Shown in pieces: positions 33,815-43,999 of a stretch of DNA of 64,000 nucleotides (within the stretch, counting starts at the first letter, position 1; every line of letters begins with the position of its first letter). The notes beneath the pieces were generated by a model. That model saw nothing but the letters and a program-made list of their open reading frames with translations, did no database searches and had not been told where the DNA came from. Origin of the DNA: Forficula auricularia (lineage: Eukaryota > Arthropoda > Insecta > Dermaptera > Forficulidae); the NCBI GenBank assembly GCA_024734495.1, contig JALMQS010000070.1, positions 19,889,533 through 19,953,532 on the forward strand. The letters are read 5' to 3'. Both the position numbers and the translations under genes were made by a program.

Positions 33815-34333
33815 AAGGAGGTTCTTTCTCGACAATCCACACAAAAAGTTTTAGCCTCGTAACCACTCTATAAATATGAACGGTGCTAAAATTTTAGGCT
33901 GTTTTTTTAACGTGACTGTACTTTTTACAGTATAATATTCTCTTTATGAATGGATCGTTTCGAAGCTATTGATCTAATATCCCCTCCAATAAAAATAATC
34001 ACCCAAATATGTTTTTTTTTTTTTTTTTTTTTATCAAAACTACGAGGAAAATAATTTCAATTTTTTTTTAAGATACTCCGAATATATTAGTTTTTCATCA
34101 AGAAGGTGAAAGTCCTTCAATGAAAAAACATAATATAATGATCATTTTCTCGCCTCTTTCCCAATCTACCATGTGTAAAAAATTGCATTTTTAATTGCAA
34201 TTATTTCTGGTGTTTGGTGTGGTAAATCGTCTTCAAATTTAAACAGTGTGTTTATTATGCTTTTAATGACTAATATTCCATGTTTCGAAGACTTCTTGAA
34301 TTTTTGCATTTGTGAAAGAAATGCCTTAAAAAG
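33815..34333 (-). mobile_element. TTAAGG-type MITE, copy 3 (reversed)
   Basis: Left end TTAAGGAGGTTCTTTCTCG; right end GAAAGAAATGCCTTAA. Interior landmarks are in reverse order relative to copy 1. A poly-T of 18 at about 34015-34032 is inside. Confidence 0.75.
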
Positions 34334-34414
34334 GAACTTTCCAAGCAGTGACACAAGGTATAGTGCGGGGCTAAGAAGTTCCAGTATGAATGTGCATGTA
34401 TGAATGAATGTCTA

Positions 34415-34620
34415 AATGTTTTACAAAGAGAAACAAAGAGGTTGTCCTCTGCTTGATGCAAATAAACATACACACATATATATCGAAATGATATATATAT
34501 ATATAATTTCGATATATATGTGTGTATGTTTATTTGCATCAAGCAGAGGACAACCTCTTTGTTTCTTTTTGTGAATCAACAACTCTGCAACTCTCGGCAA
34601 AACAAAAACTTTTCAGTGTG
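34415..34620. mobile_element. Palindrome of the GCCGAGAGTAGCA family
   Basis: AACAAAGAGGTTGTCCTCTG with CTTGATGCAAATAAACATAC faces its exact complement across an AT-rich centre (34421-34575). The leader CTCTCGGCAAAACAAAAAC follows at the right. This is the palindromic version of the solo copy at 24117. Confidence 0.75.
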
Positions 34621-34859
34621 AATGTTTGCATGAGCGGAGATGGGCCTTAGGCTCCTAGGCCGCTTGTTGAATGTACCAGTGTATGTGCGTTGGTGTATCT
34701 GTTCGTCTGTCAGAGCAATGTAGCTCGTAAACTAAATAAGATACAAACTTGAAATCTACAAGTTATATAGGTATATTCATTTTTTCCAAAACAAAAAAAT
34801 CATAGTTAAATTATCATTTTGGGTAGGGTCGAATGAATATAAAAATACTTAATTTATAA

Positions 34860-35115
34860 AGTAAAGGGTGTGTAGTTTCACAGTGAATGAAATAAAACTC
34901 AAAGAAGTTTATACAAACTCAATATATTTCGGATTATTAGTCCATCAGTTTACAGGTTAAAACTTTTTACATGTAAACTCCTGATGATGGACTAATAATC
35001 CGAAATATATTGAGTTTGTATAAACCTCTTTGAGTTTTATTTCATTCACTGTGAAACTACACACCCTTTACTTTATTAATTAATATCATGTTTCACCTAA
35101 AACCTACACCACTTT
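34860..35115. mobile_element. Foldback family F6 with hairpin
   Basis: Arms GTAAAGGGTGTGTAGTTTCA to CAATATATTTCGGATTATTA and complement. The plus hairpin at 34981-35007 reads CUGAUGA-U-GGA...UCC-GAAAU. A leader at the right (35085-35115) contains GTTTCACC and complements GGTGTAGGTTTTAGGTGAAA. A second, interrupted copy forms the outer shell at 45597-46699. Confidence 0.75.
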
Positions 35116-35204
35116 CTCTAAGTAAAATTAAAAAATACTTATTTTTAATGACTTAAGATGTGGCTAAAATTAAATTAAAATCAGACTATTAGGTAGCAAT
35201 TAGT

Positions 35205-35470
35205 AGAGATTGTGATGTTGGTGCAAGGTGAAACATCTTTAATAAAGATAAGAGTAAATAAATATTATATTTAATATTGATTTACTATGAGTTAAGGATA
35301 CTAGGTCACTTATTTCACATTAAAATTAAAAAATTAAAAGATATAAATTTTTTTTTTTTATATTTCTTAATTTATTAATTTTAATGTGAAATAAGTGACC
35401 TAGTATCCATAACTCATAGTAAATCAATATTAAATATAATATTTATTTACTCTTATCTTTACTAGGTAGC
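35205..35470. mobile_element. GGTGAAACAT-leader foldback
   Basis: Leader GTGCAAGGTGAAACATCTTT, arms AGAGTAAATAAATATTATAT to GTCACTTATTTCACATTAAA and complement. The centre is a T-run and the hairpin is missing. Confidence 0.75.
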
Positions 35471-35559
35471 ATTCACAAATGAAATAAACACGCATTTATT
35501 ATTAATGAAGGTGTTGAAGCTTTTATTTTGGTGATTAATTTGATTAAAATTTGAATTTT

Positions 35560-36025
35560 TATTTAAATCAGATATAATTAATTATTTATTGAACACGAAC
35601 AAATAATACAATATAACTACCACGTTTGGTTCGACTAATTCTGAGATCGTTCTCAAGTATGAGCACCCACTCCGATTATAGGTTAACTGAGCCAATCACG
35701 TGTCGGTCAGGCTTATATAGACTCCATGTACATTCCAGTTGGTTTTTTGACTGGACTGTAGATGGAATCTATAAAGAGTCTGACCTACACCTGATTGGCT
35801 CAGCTAACCTATAATCAGAGTGGGTGCTCATACTTGAAAATGATCGCAGAATAAGTCGATCGAAATGTCGTAGTTCATCATCATCAGCCTGTCGATAGCG
35901 ACATATCCACTGCTGAATATAGGCCTCTTCCATCAGATGTCGTAGTTATATTGTATTATTTGTTCGTGTTCAATAAATAATTATAATTAATTATGTCTGA
36001 TTTAAATAAAAATTTAAAATTTAAA
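35560..36025. mobile_element. Foldback with GAUCG/CGAUC hairpin, interrupted by another repeat
   Basis: Arms contain ACACGAACAAATAATACAAT and TATGAGCACCCACTCCGATT and match in inverse. The hairpin at 35833-35867 (plus) reads CUUGAAAAU, GAUCG, loop, CGAUC, GAAAUGUC. Between GAAATGTCGTAGTT and its repeat at 35938, an insertion (35873-35937) carries CATCATCAGCCTG and CCACTGCTGAATATAGGCCT, an insect-wide dispersed motif. ATGTCGTAGTT is present on both sides, so it may be the target duplication. A solo arm lies at 42585-42740. Confidence 0.7.
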
Positions 36026-36029
36026 ATAG

Positions 36030-36155
36030 GTATTGTTTAAAAGCAAGACTCAATATATATTTCAATCAATAGTCCTGATGATGGGCTCAAATATATATTG
36101 AGTCTTGGCATAAACAATATTTTTTTATTTGAGAAACCTACCTAGTAGCCCAATT
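36030..36155. repeat. Small foldback with degenerate hairpin
   Basis: TATTGTTTAAAAGCAAGACTC faces GAGTCTTGGCATAAACAATA. The centre has CCTGATGATGGGCTCAAATA, a decayed hairpin, and AAATATGTTTCACCTCGAAC nearby is the leader motif reversed. Confidence 0.6.
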
Positions 36156-36179
36156 TTAATTTGATTTTATTAAATATGT

Positions 36180-37110
36180 TTCACCTCGAACCAACATATG
36201 CTTCGTGAACAAAGCTGTGACTCAAATAGAGACAATGTTACATAAGAGATATAACACTGATTTAATTATGCGTGCGATTGACTTCCTTAATAGTATTCAT
36301 GATTCAGTTAGGCAAATTTAGAAAAATAAATTTCTTAAAATTATTTTTTGAAATGAAAAACAGAAGCGCTCAAAAACTCCAAATTTATATTTTTACTCTA
36401 GAAGGAGTAAATGAATGTATTTTTTATAAATATCAATTTCAGAATCATGCAGGCAAGGTAGAAATAATACCCTCTTCTTATGTAGACGTTCTGCCAGAAT
36501 CTGAACTTTTTCTTTACCTTTTTAATGTTTCGCTTTTGGCAATATACAGTTAAGACGGATTGAGAAAAGTGAGCTTTTCCAAAAGAAATATTTCTCTCGA
36601 TTCTTAGATCAGGGGAAAAATTACCAATCATTTTTAGAAAACATGAATCTCTTGATTAACACGGGGTTTGATTATCGTGGCTAGAATAAATCATCGCTTT
36701 ATTGTTACGTGGTCAAAATCCTTGATCACTTAATCACCGAGGGGTAGAAATGAGGGAGAGAACACTGCTCGAAGCTTCAATTAAGCAAATTTCCTGCACT
36801 CTGATTTTGGAATTGATTGATGATATTTCATATAAATATTGCATACCCATTGCACCGGTCCCTAAAAGAACACTGAAGTTAAAGCAGCACGGAAAGCAGT
36901 TTGTTCTGAAGTGGGCGACCATCCTCTTGCACCATGTGCATTTTTACAACCTTGATAATCTTAGTCGTGGTGCATGCATCCCAGTAAAATTGATTGGGAA
37001 GACCTAAGTATATATTTGGACTGCGACTATCTATCTTCGCTATAAAAGCAACGGCTCTACTCTATAATACAATAGGCAATGCCATTGTGGTATAAGCAGG
37101 TAAATATATG
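36180..37110. other. Possible unique sequence with short open frames
   Basis: Frames of 93 codons (36272-36553) and 85 codons (36750-37007) on the plus strand overlap frames on the minus strand. Neither has a recognised domain. 36740-37010 is more complex in composition than surrounding DNA and has no repeat partner in the window, so it may be host single-copy sequence. No gene is called. Confidence 0.3.
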
Positions 37111-37116
37111 TATATT

Positions 37117-37526
37117 TTGCAGTAAAAACCCGTTTTTTACTAAGAACGGGTTCTTACTAGTTAAAACTCGTTTCACTGAATACCTTTGTGGCAACTAGAA
37201 TTTACTGATGTTGGTTGAGTTTGGTTTAAAGGTCTAGAATGTTCGACCTTCCGCCTCATTTTGGGTGTTTATTTTTCAAAAAATTTTAAGCAAAAATGTC
37301 AAAAAATTACATCCGCTAGAACTTTGCTTCTAATTTTTGACATTTTCTTTTAAAAATCTTGAAAATAAACACCCAAATGAGGCGGAAGGTCAAAAATGAA
37401 GATTTTAGACCTTTGAACCAAACTCAACCAACATCAGTAAACTGTAGTTGCCACAAAGGCATTCAGTGAAACGGGTTTTAACTAGTAAGAAACCGTTCTT
37501 ACTAAAAACGGGTTTTTACTTGCAAC
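37117..37526. mobile_element. Long palindrome with TTGCAGTAAAAACCCG ends, copy 1
   Basis: Ends TTGCAGTAAAAACCCG and CGGGTTTTTACTTGCAA, arms about 190 bp, with AACTAGAATTTACTGATGTT, GGTTGAGTTTGG and ACCTTCCGCCTCATTTTGGG in each arm. The arms embed the same GTTGAGTTTGG core as the 120-bp minisatellite. Flanked by TATA-rich sequence; second copy at 56662-57026. Confidence 0.8.
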
Positions 37527-37799
37527 ATATATAAAGATTGAAATGAAAGACAAAACACTCTAAAAATTAACTTTAGTTATTTTTCATTCTTTAATCAGAA
37601 ACAAGCTTGCATTTTATTGTGTGGTGTTTATTTCAACACTTCATAAATTGATTATATATATGGAAATATTGTTATAAAAAAATTGAAAATGGCAAAAAAG
37701 GTATAAATGAAAAGTTGAAAAGATTTTATTTTGCCCAGAATAGCAGAGTTGTTGATTCAATGAGCTTGTCTTCTGACTCATGTAAATAAGCATATGACA

Positions 37800-37945
37800 T
37801 ATATATATACCAAATATAGAAAAGAAAAAAAAATTATTAATTGTTTATATAAATTTAAAAAAACCAAGTTTTTATAAAAACAATCCAGAACACGTTTATT
37901 TCGAAACCAAACGTTTCGGGAGAATTTCTCCCTTTGTAAATGGTG
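37800..37945 (-). mobile_element. Left arm of a foldback split by two insertions (family F8)
   Basis: The minus strand carries CAAAGGGAGAAATTCTCCCG then AAACGTTTGGTTTCG (hairpin 37913-37937) and continues AAATAAACGTGTTCTGG. The matching right arm is at 39318-39359 and resumes at 42123 with AAATAAACGTGTACTCG. The arms are separated by a minisatellite element (38081-39030), and the right arm is split by a LINE. Confidence 0.75.
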
Positions 37946-38080
37946 AAAAATTTGCAAAAAGAAAAAAAGAAATATAATATTAATTTTCATAATATTCATG
38001 CCACTTTCAAACTCTACTAATTCATCATCATTCTTATTTTCAAAATTAAAAGACAAAAATCCTCTTTTGAATCAAAAATA

Positions 38081-39030
38081 AGCTGACGTGTTCTGATGTG
38101 GCCATCCACTTGACTTTACCAAACAACCTGGCCCCTCACTTATATTTAATATTTAATAAAATTATTTATAATCATGTAGGGGGGGGGTTAGTTTTTGCAT
38201 TTTTAGACTCCTGGGACCCACTGATTATGTATACAAAATTTGGTTGAGTTTGGAAAATGGCAAAGATTTTCATTTTTTGACGCTCCGCCCCCCCCCCCAT
38301 TTCGGGCGGTTAGTTTTTGCATTTTTAGACTTCTTGGGACCCACTGATTATGTATACAAAATTTGGTTTAGTTTTGTAAATGGCCAAGATTTTCATTTTT
38401 TGACCCTCCGCCCCCCCTCCATTTCGGGCTGTTAGTTTTTGCATTTTTAGACTTCTGGGGACCCACTGATTATGTATACAAAATTTGGTTGAGTTTGGTA
38501 AATGGCCAAGATTTTCATTTTTGACCCTCCGCCCCCTCCATTTTGGGAGGTTAGATTTTGCATTTTTAGACTTCTGGGGGTCCACTGTTTATGTATACAA
38601 AATTTGGTTGAGTTTTCTGAAACGACCTAGATTTTTAATTTTTAACCCCCCCCCCCCCCTCGACCCCCCTTAATTTTGGGTCGATATGCACCAAAATCTA
38701 ATCAGCTCTTAATCTTAATGGACCAAAACTACGTGTGAAATTTGGTTTCGATATTCACTCTAGTTTTTGAGCTAGATCGTCCACAAATTTGGTAACGCAC
38801 AGACTAACTAACAAACATTTTGACAAAACAATTATTATCTCGAAAAATATAATTTTTTCGATGTTAACTTATTTGAGCTTTTTTGTAGACCGAAATGCCT
38901 TGGATTCGCTCAATATTTTTAATCGAAATAGTTTCGGCCGTTTTTTAGATATTTTGAAAAACAGAAGGAAAAAAACCACTTTTTTCATGCACGATTACAA
39001 TACTTGACCATACCCTGTATGGTAAAGTAA
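38081..39030 (-). mobile_element. Minisatellite-bearing element, full copy (reversed)
   Basis: Starts AGCTGACGTGTTCTGATGTG and TCCACTTGACTTTACC; ends ACCATACCCTGTATGGTAAA. Four units of about 120 bp at 38175-38680 each contain TTAGTTTTTGCATTTTTAGA, CCACTGATTATGTATACAAA and a C-rich run. The other full copy is at 60583-61302 with two units. A short palindrome (CCATAC...GTATGG) marks one end of both. Not coding; the reading frames here come from the repeat. Helitron-like or other non-autonomous origin is possible, but the terminal CTRR signature was not established. Confidence 0.7.
38175..38680 (-). repeat. ~120-bp minisatellite, 4 units
   Basis: The core CCACTGATTATGTATACAAA occurs at about 38219, 38341, 38464 and (as CTGTTTATG) 38582. 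The spacing is 118-123 bp. Confidence 0.85.
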
Positions 39031-39359
39031 TACAGAACATAATTTGGAAAAAAGATTAATCCTAGAAATGATCGAAATTTTAAATAACAAAAATTCGATT
39101 AATAAAAGGTCAGATATGGATTGTTTTTCTAATGTTTATAAAAAAAATTTAAAGAAAAATAACTTTTCATAAATATTTATATTTTAATTAAAGGTAATCT
39201 GGTCACCAGGACAATCTGTACAATTGTCTATTTATAAAACTATTTAATATCTTAGTGTTGCTTTCTAAATTTTAGAGAAAGCAACTTTTTTTCTTTTTTT
39301 GAAAATTTTTAACCTTTGACAAAGAGAAAATTCTCCCGAAACGTTTGGTTTCGAAATAA

Positions 39360-40255
39360 GACTATAATCTCCCAAACATAAAATGGGATACGGACTTTTC
39401 TTCCCACTCTCCTAATTCAACTGTCAACATTGTGCGCGAATTCATGTGTGATCTGAATCTCATCCAGTTAAATTACGTCTGTAACTCATTTAATAATCTC
39501 CTGGATCTAGTATTCTCGACCTTAAACAGATGTGGTTGTTGCTGAGATGGTGGATAGTATATTACCACTTGACATACTCTTTCACCCAGCATTGGAAATC
39601 ACCCTGTCGCTCCCTTCCGCAATTCCTTTTATTGAACCAAGATATACTCTTAGAAACTATAAGAAAGGTAACTTTACTGAAATAAACAATTATATCGCAG
39701 ATATAGACTGGGATAACGAACTCAGAGACCTTAAACTGGAAGACGCTATCGATTATTTCTATAATGTCCTCAATAATGCCATTGATCTATTTGTCCCTAT
39801 CTCTAAAATGAAAAACAATACATTTCCCTCATGGTATTCCCCTATCCTTAAAGAGTCCATAATTGACAAAAAAATCTTACATCGACAAATATAAACAAAC
39901 TGGTTCGTTAATAACTTATAACAAATTTAAAGAGTTGAGAGCAAAGTGTAACGCCCTGTCTCGATCTGACTATCTGAGGTATATCAATGAAATTGAAATT
40001 TCAATTCCATCCAATATCAATAACTTCTGGAATTTTATTAATAACATGAAAAAGGATAACTCTATCCCATCATCCATGTTCTTAAATGGCTGTAGGGCGG
40101 AGTCACCTCCTAATGTATGTAATCTTTTTGCACAAAACTTCTCCAGTGTATATACTTCTGGTGATTGCATCACCGACTTTCCCCCACTTGGTGTGATTCA
40201 TGTGCTTGTGTCTCCACTCTCTCTATTTCTAGTGATGAATTGCTTAAAAAATTAA
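39360..40255 (+). pseudogene. LINE endonuclease C-terminal part and linker, frameshifted
   Basis: 39360-39545 encodes DYNLPNIKWD followed by a helix and LLDLVFSTLN, the last third of an APE-type endonuclease (GD(F/Y)N motif). It ends at a TGA at 39543. The frame then shifts to 39532-39894 (VPLDILFHPALEI-like, the 'D..HPAL' C-terminus of the endonuclease), shifts again near 39870-39890 to 39863-40255 (linker with FWNFINNMKK), and again near 40185 into the RT frame. At least three frame disruptions show the copy is inactive. The N-terminal endonuclease residues and ORF1 are absent. Confidence 0.75.
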
Positions 40256-41751
40256 TTGGACTTCGTCCCAATAATAGTGTAGGCCCTGACGGCATTCCCC
40301 CATTGTTTCTTAAAAATTGTAGCTATGTAATTCTGAAGCCTCTCCTTTACATCTTTAACTACTCATTACAGACTGGAACATTTCCAGGTAAATGGAAAAC
40401 CTCTTTTATTACTCCAATATACAAATCTGGTGACAAAAGTAATGTAATTAATTTTCGTCCGATATGCACACAATCGGCCATCCCAAAGTTATTTGACTCG
40501 ATTATTACAGATAAATTAACACCTCTACTTTCAAATATAATATCCCCTTACCAACATGGTTTTCTGAAAGGTCGTTCAACAACAACTAATTTGCTTATCT
40601 ATGAAAACTTTCTAAACAAGGCCCTTGAGGATCATCTACAGGTGGATTCAATCTACACCGACCTGAGCAAGGCCTTCGACACGGTCAACCATCACCTTCT
40701 TCTTTTAAAATTAGAGCATATTGGTGTCCAGGGCCCTATGCTTCTTTGGATATCAAGTTATGTTCATGGAAGAAGCTGTAGAGTGCGAATTAAAGGACAC
40801 CTCTCTGACGAATTCTCTGTAACATCGGGAGTGCCCCAAGACTCCCACCTTGGACCTCTCCTTTTCCTACTATTCTTTAACGACGCATCTACTATTTTCT
40901 CTAATGTCAAAATTCTCTTTTTTGCTGACGATTTGAAAATCTTCAAAACAGTTAAATCCCTGGATGACTGCTTGATATTGCAGGAAAACTTCGAGGTCTT
41001 TGATATGTGGTGCCGAGATAATGGATTATCCCTTAATCTGGGAAAATGTAAGATTATTAGTTTTTATCGGACTCTTGGACTCATAGACTTCGCTTATTCA
41101 TGTGCTGGTGCAAAACTTACACGAGTTGATAGAATCTGTGACTTGGGCATTTTACTTGACTCTAGATTGACCTATGTTCCCCATGTTGAGGCTAAGGTGA
41201 GTAAGGCCAGAAAAATGTTGGGTTTTATATCCCGTTCAACCAAGCTATTCAAAAATATTAAGGTTCTAAAAATACTATATACCTCATTAGTCAGAAGTCA
41301 ACTCGAATATAGCACCATTATATGGAGTCCGCATTACGCAAACCATATATCTGCTATAGAGAGAGTTCAACATAAATTCCTGCGTATTATTAATCACAGG
41401 CTCGGTATGAACATCTCGGATCTTGACTATGATGCCATTATGTCTCTCTTGAATCTGCAAAGCCTTGAGGTTAGACGCGACTTTTTCGATATAACCTTTC
41501 TTTCAAAACTTGTCAATGGTAAAATTGATTGTCCTGTATTGCTTGGCATGATTAACTTTAGACTCCCCACGCATAGAACCAGGTCAAATAACCTATTTGA
41601 AATTCCCTTCCATAACACAAATTATGGTTATGCCAACGCGATTGACCGAATTCAGAGATCTGCTAATCGGATCTCGCATCGCCTTGACATCTTCCATGAC
41701 CCTATAGAATCCCTAAAATCAATCTGTTTTGAGAGATCGACCAGCCTGTGA
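40165..41751 (+). CDS. LINE reverse transcriptase domain (remnant)
   Basis: A 528-residue open frame with all RT blocks: SVGPDGIPP (about 38-46), FITPIYKSGD with FRPI (81-100), HGFLKGRSTT (131-140), motif A YTDLSKAFD (164-172), motif B SGVPQDSHLG (221-230), motif C FADD (253-256), and thumb and C-terminal segments with LEYSTIIWSP. The catalytic aspartates of motifs A and C are present. Motif B has Asp where LINEs nearly always have Gly (SGVPQG), likely inactivating. The first ~20 residues may lie in the wrong frame because a frameshift precedes; the methionine is only the first in-frame one. It would make cDNA from its own transcript if intact. Family: jockey/CR1 group from motif style; the exact clade is uncertain. 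Confidence 0.85.
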   Translation: MHHRLSPTWCDSCACVSTLSISSDELLKKLIGLRPNNSVGPDGIPPLFLKNCSYVILKPLLYIFNYSLQTGTFPGKWKTSFITPIYKSGDKSNVINFRPICTQSAIPKLFDSIITDKLTPLLSNIISPYQHGFLKGRSTTTNLLIYENFLNKALEDHLQVDSIYTDLSKAFDTVNHHLLLLKLEHIGVQGPMLLWISSYVHGRSCRVRIKGHLSDEFSVTSGVPQDSHLGPLLFLLFFNDASTIFSNVKILFFADDLKIFKTVKSLDDCLILQENFEVFDMWCRDNGLSLNLGKCKIISFYRTLGLIDFAYSCAGAKLTRVDRICDLGILLDSRLTYVPHVEAKVSKARKMLGFISRSTKLFKNIKVLKILYTSLVRSQLEYSTIIWSPHYANHISAIERVQHKFLRIINHRLGMNISDLDYDAIMSLLNLQSLEVRRDFFDITFLSKLVNGKIDCPVLLGMINFRLPTHRTRSNNLFEIPFHNTNYGYANAIDRIQRSANRISHRLDIFHDPIESLKSICFERSTSL

Positions 41752-42122
41752 TTGATGATGCCTTGCCTGCTGTCTGCCAGTGTTATATCTCCGTGACATT
41801 TTAATCTTAATTTGTATTTTGTTTTGTTTCTGTTTTTGTTATTGTAATTGTTTTTTTTTTTGTTGTTTTTCTGTGTTTTTCTTTCTTTGGATCTTATGTA
41901 TATTTGTATATCTTTTTGTGATTATTTCTTAAGTTTTTGTATTTTATTGATGTGTATGTATTGTTTGATCTTATGAATGTTTGTATTATCTTTTTTGATT
42001 ATTTAAAGTTTTTGTATATTATTGATTTGTATCACTTCACCTTTATTAATTTTTGTGACTTTTGTAAACATTTTCAATTGTATTATTGTGTACAAGGACA
42101 CTTTTGTCCGTCTATTGATTTA

Positions 42123-42500
42123 AAATAAACGTGTACTCGATTCCTTTTATAAAAGATTTTTATTTTTTTTATTTAACCAAATATAAATATGTAAATATAT
42201 AATTTAGTAGTCATTGGTCTTTTTAATTATAATTATTTTATCTAGTAATGAAGCTATTGAAGATTTTTTTCTGATTAATTTGATTAAAGTTTGAATTTTT
42301 ATTTAAATATATTGAATACCGTGCCAACTTACAGATATCAGGGTTGCTAACTTCATGTAAATAATATACAAAATGTACCTTATATTATAAAAAATCCAAC
42401 TATGTAAACTATAATATTCTTGATAAGTGAATTAATTGTTATGCATTATTATTGTTATTATTATCATTTGATTTGTCAATATAATTTTTTTGCTTTATAA
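42123..42500. other. Resumed F8 foldback arm, then AT-rich
   Basis: AAATAAACGTGTACTCG and TTTTATAAAAGATTTTTATT match the left arm at 37860-37905 in inverse. Beyond about 42200 nothing is recognised. Confidence 0.6.
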
Positions 42501-42584
42501 TCTTTGGAAGCGTGTGGTGCTCAGTCCGGCAGGTTGCGCTGATGCAGTCGGTACAATTGTGTTTTGGGTCGAGATAAACATGAA

Positions 42585-42740
42585 GTACAGGTGATTGGCT
42601 CAGTTAAACTATAATCGGAGTGGGTGCTCATACTTGAGAACGATTGCAGAATAAGTCGATGTATTTATATTGTAATTACTTCTTTCAATAAATAATTATA
42701 AATTAATCATGTGTGATTTGAATAAAAATTCAAACTTTAA
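42585..42740 (+). repeat. Solo arm of the 35560 foldback
   Basis: GTGATTGGCTCAGTTAAACT, GAGTGGGTGCTCATACTTGA and a decayed hairpin (GAUUG...UCGAU without GAAA). Confidence 0.65.
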
Positions 42741-42902
42741 TTATTTTATCTGTTATTTCTTATGGGTTCAAATGCCCGATTGGATTTAGGTAAATTTTGT
42801 TTTGTTGTGATAATAAGCAGGTCACTCAACAAACGAATTTGGATCAAGCTGAGGACAAGATTATTGATTTATTATTTTGATTATTTATGTCCATCGATTA
42901 AA

Positions 42903-43200
42903 TTAATAAGTTGTTGTATGGTACTAAGGACAATAGCTAATGCAAATAATTTTTATTTTTTTATTTTTTTTGACAACGTTTCGTTAAAGATTTAAATAGG
43001 AAAATATTTTCAATCTGTCTGAGGAATGGCCTTATGTGTTTTCTAAGAATAAATATTAATAAAATGACAAATATACAAATAAGTTAATTTGTTTGAACCC
43101 TGAGGAAGTCAACAAAGTTGACGAAACGTTGTCAAAAAAAATAAATGAAATAAAAATTATTTGCATAAGCTATTATCCTTATTTCCCTAAAACAACTTAT
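42903..43200. mobile_element. Foldback family F7 with GUCAAC/GUUGAC hairpin
   Basis: AATAAGTTGTTGTATGG and CAATAGCTAATGCAAATAAT face complements at 43150-43200. The plus hairpin at 43100-43127 is CUGAGGA-A-GUCAAC-AAA-GUUGAC-GAAAC, followed by GUUGUC. The latter allows a two-pair stem III (AC/GU) with loop GUU and a following C. The minus counterpart at about 42970 is eroded. Confidence 0.75.
43100..43127 (+). ncRNA. Hammerhead-like hairpin (F7)
   Basis: A perfect 6-bp stem between CUGAGGA-A and GAAAC. Together with F2 it is one of two copies where a short stem III and a C at the expected cleavage position can be drawn. The extra A before stem II is again present. Confidence 0.4.
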
Positions 43201-43444
43201 TAATTATTGATTTACTTTATGAAAAAAGCTATACTTTTTTAAAACTTAAAAATTGATTCCCGCAAATATTCTACGTGTGAAAAACCTTAAGTATTAAATA
43301 AAAATTTATTGATGTAATTATTTTGCTACTAACCCCTCTGGGCCAGAAAATAAAACTTTTGTCAACGGCTCTGAAGCAAAAAAAAAAAAAATCGAAAGCT
43401 AGTGTGGTTGGCTGGTGGGTAAATTATAAAGGGATTAAATTGAT

Positions 43445-43745
43445 GAAATGAAGTGGATGAGGCGCCATCGGTGTAGCTGAGCGGTTTCTTTAAGGATCGG
43501 GTCTTGGAGTAACGTTACCTGGCCCCGTCCAGCGTCTTGCAGCAACCCTTTCTTTCATGGGCTGGCCTCGTAAAGTGTAAAGCCTTGGTAGTGAGGGCTG
43601 AGGGCAACGCGTGCCCTTTCACGGGGGAGCATCTGTCCTAATTCCTAACGGAGCGGAGGAACGAGCCCGATGACGGGGCAACGCGTTATGGCCTAAGTCC
43701 TTTTGGCTTTTGTGTCTTCGCCGGCACACCACAACACCGCTTTTG
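43445..43745 (+). repeat. GC-rich SINE-like segment with A-box
   Basis: GTGTAGCTGAGCGGTT fits a Pol III A-box (TAGCTGAGCGG). A clean B-box was not found downstream, so a tRNA origin is only possible. The sequence to 43745 is GC-rich (GTGAGGGCTGAGGGCAACGC) with no plausible frame. Confidence 0.35.
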
Positions 43746-43999
43746 CACTCAATTAATTCATATTAAATTTTACTTGAAATCTCGTCTTGAGCCAATAAAC
43801 CAAGGGATGACACAAGCACCTGCATAAGATCCCATTCCTGAACAAGTTTTACTTGTTAATTTGTGTAATATGTAAAATACTTATTGGAATCAAATGAGTC
43901 GCTTTTGCTGAATCCACCAAGATAGAATATTTTTACCATTCCGGTGAAAAGTCTCAGAAACAAGCTGTCAGGCTAATTGACGATCATATAAAAAGTCTC

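Larger units (their letters stand above)
39360..42122 (+). mobile_element. Jockey/CR1-type LINE, 5'-truncated, TSD AAATAA
   Basis: Coding remnants run from the end of the endonuclease domain (39360) through the RT to a stop at 41751, followed by a ~370-bp T-rich 3' UTR. AAATAA is present on both sides (39354-39359 and 42123-42128), and the interrupted foldback arm resumes after it, which fixes both ends. The 5' end is missing, as expected of target-primed reverse transcription that stopped early. Confidence 0.8.

Noticed and set aside
38244..38673. Overlapping open frames on both strands
   Set aside because: They arise from four copies of the ~120-bp minisatellite; the similar peptides reflect the repeat.
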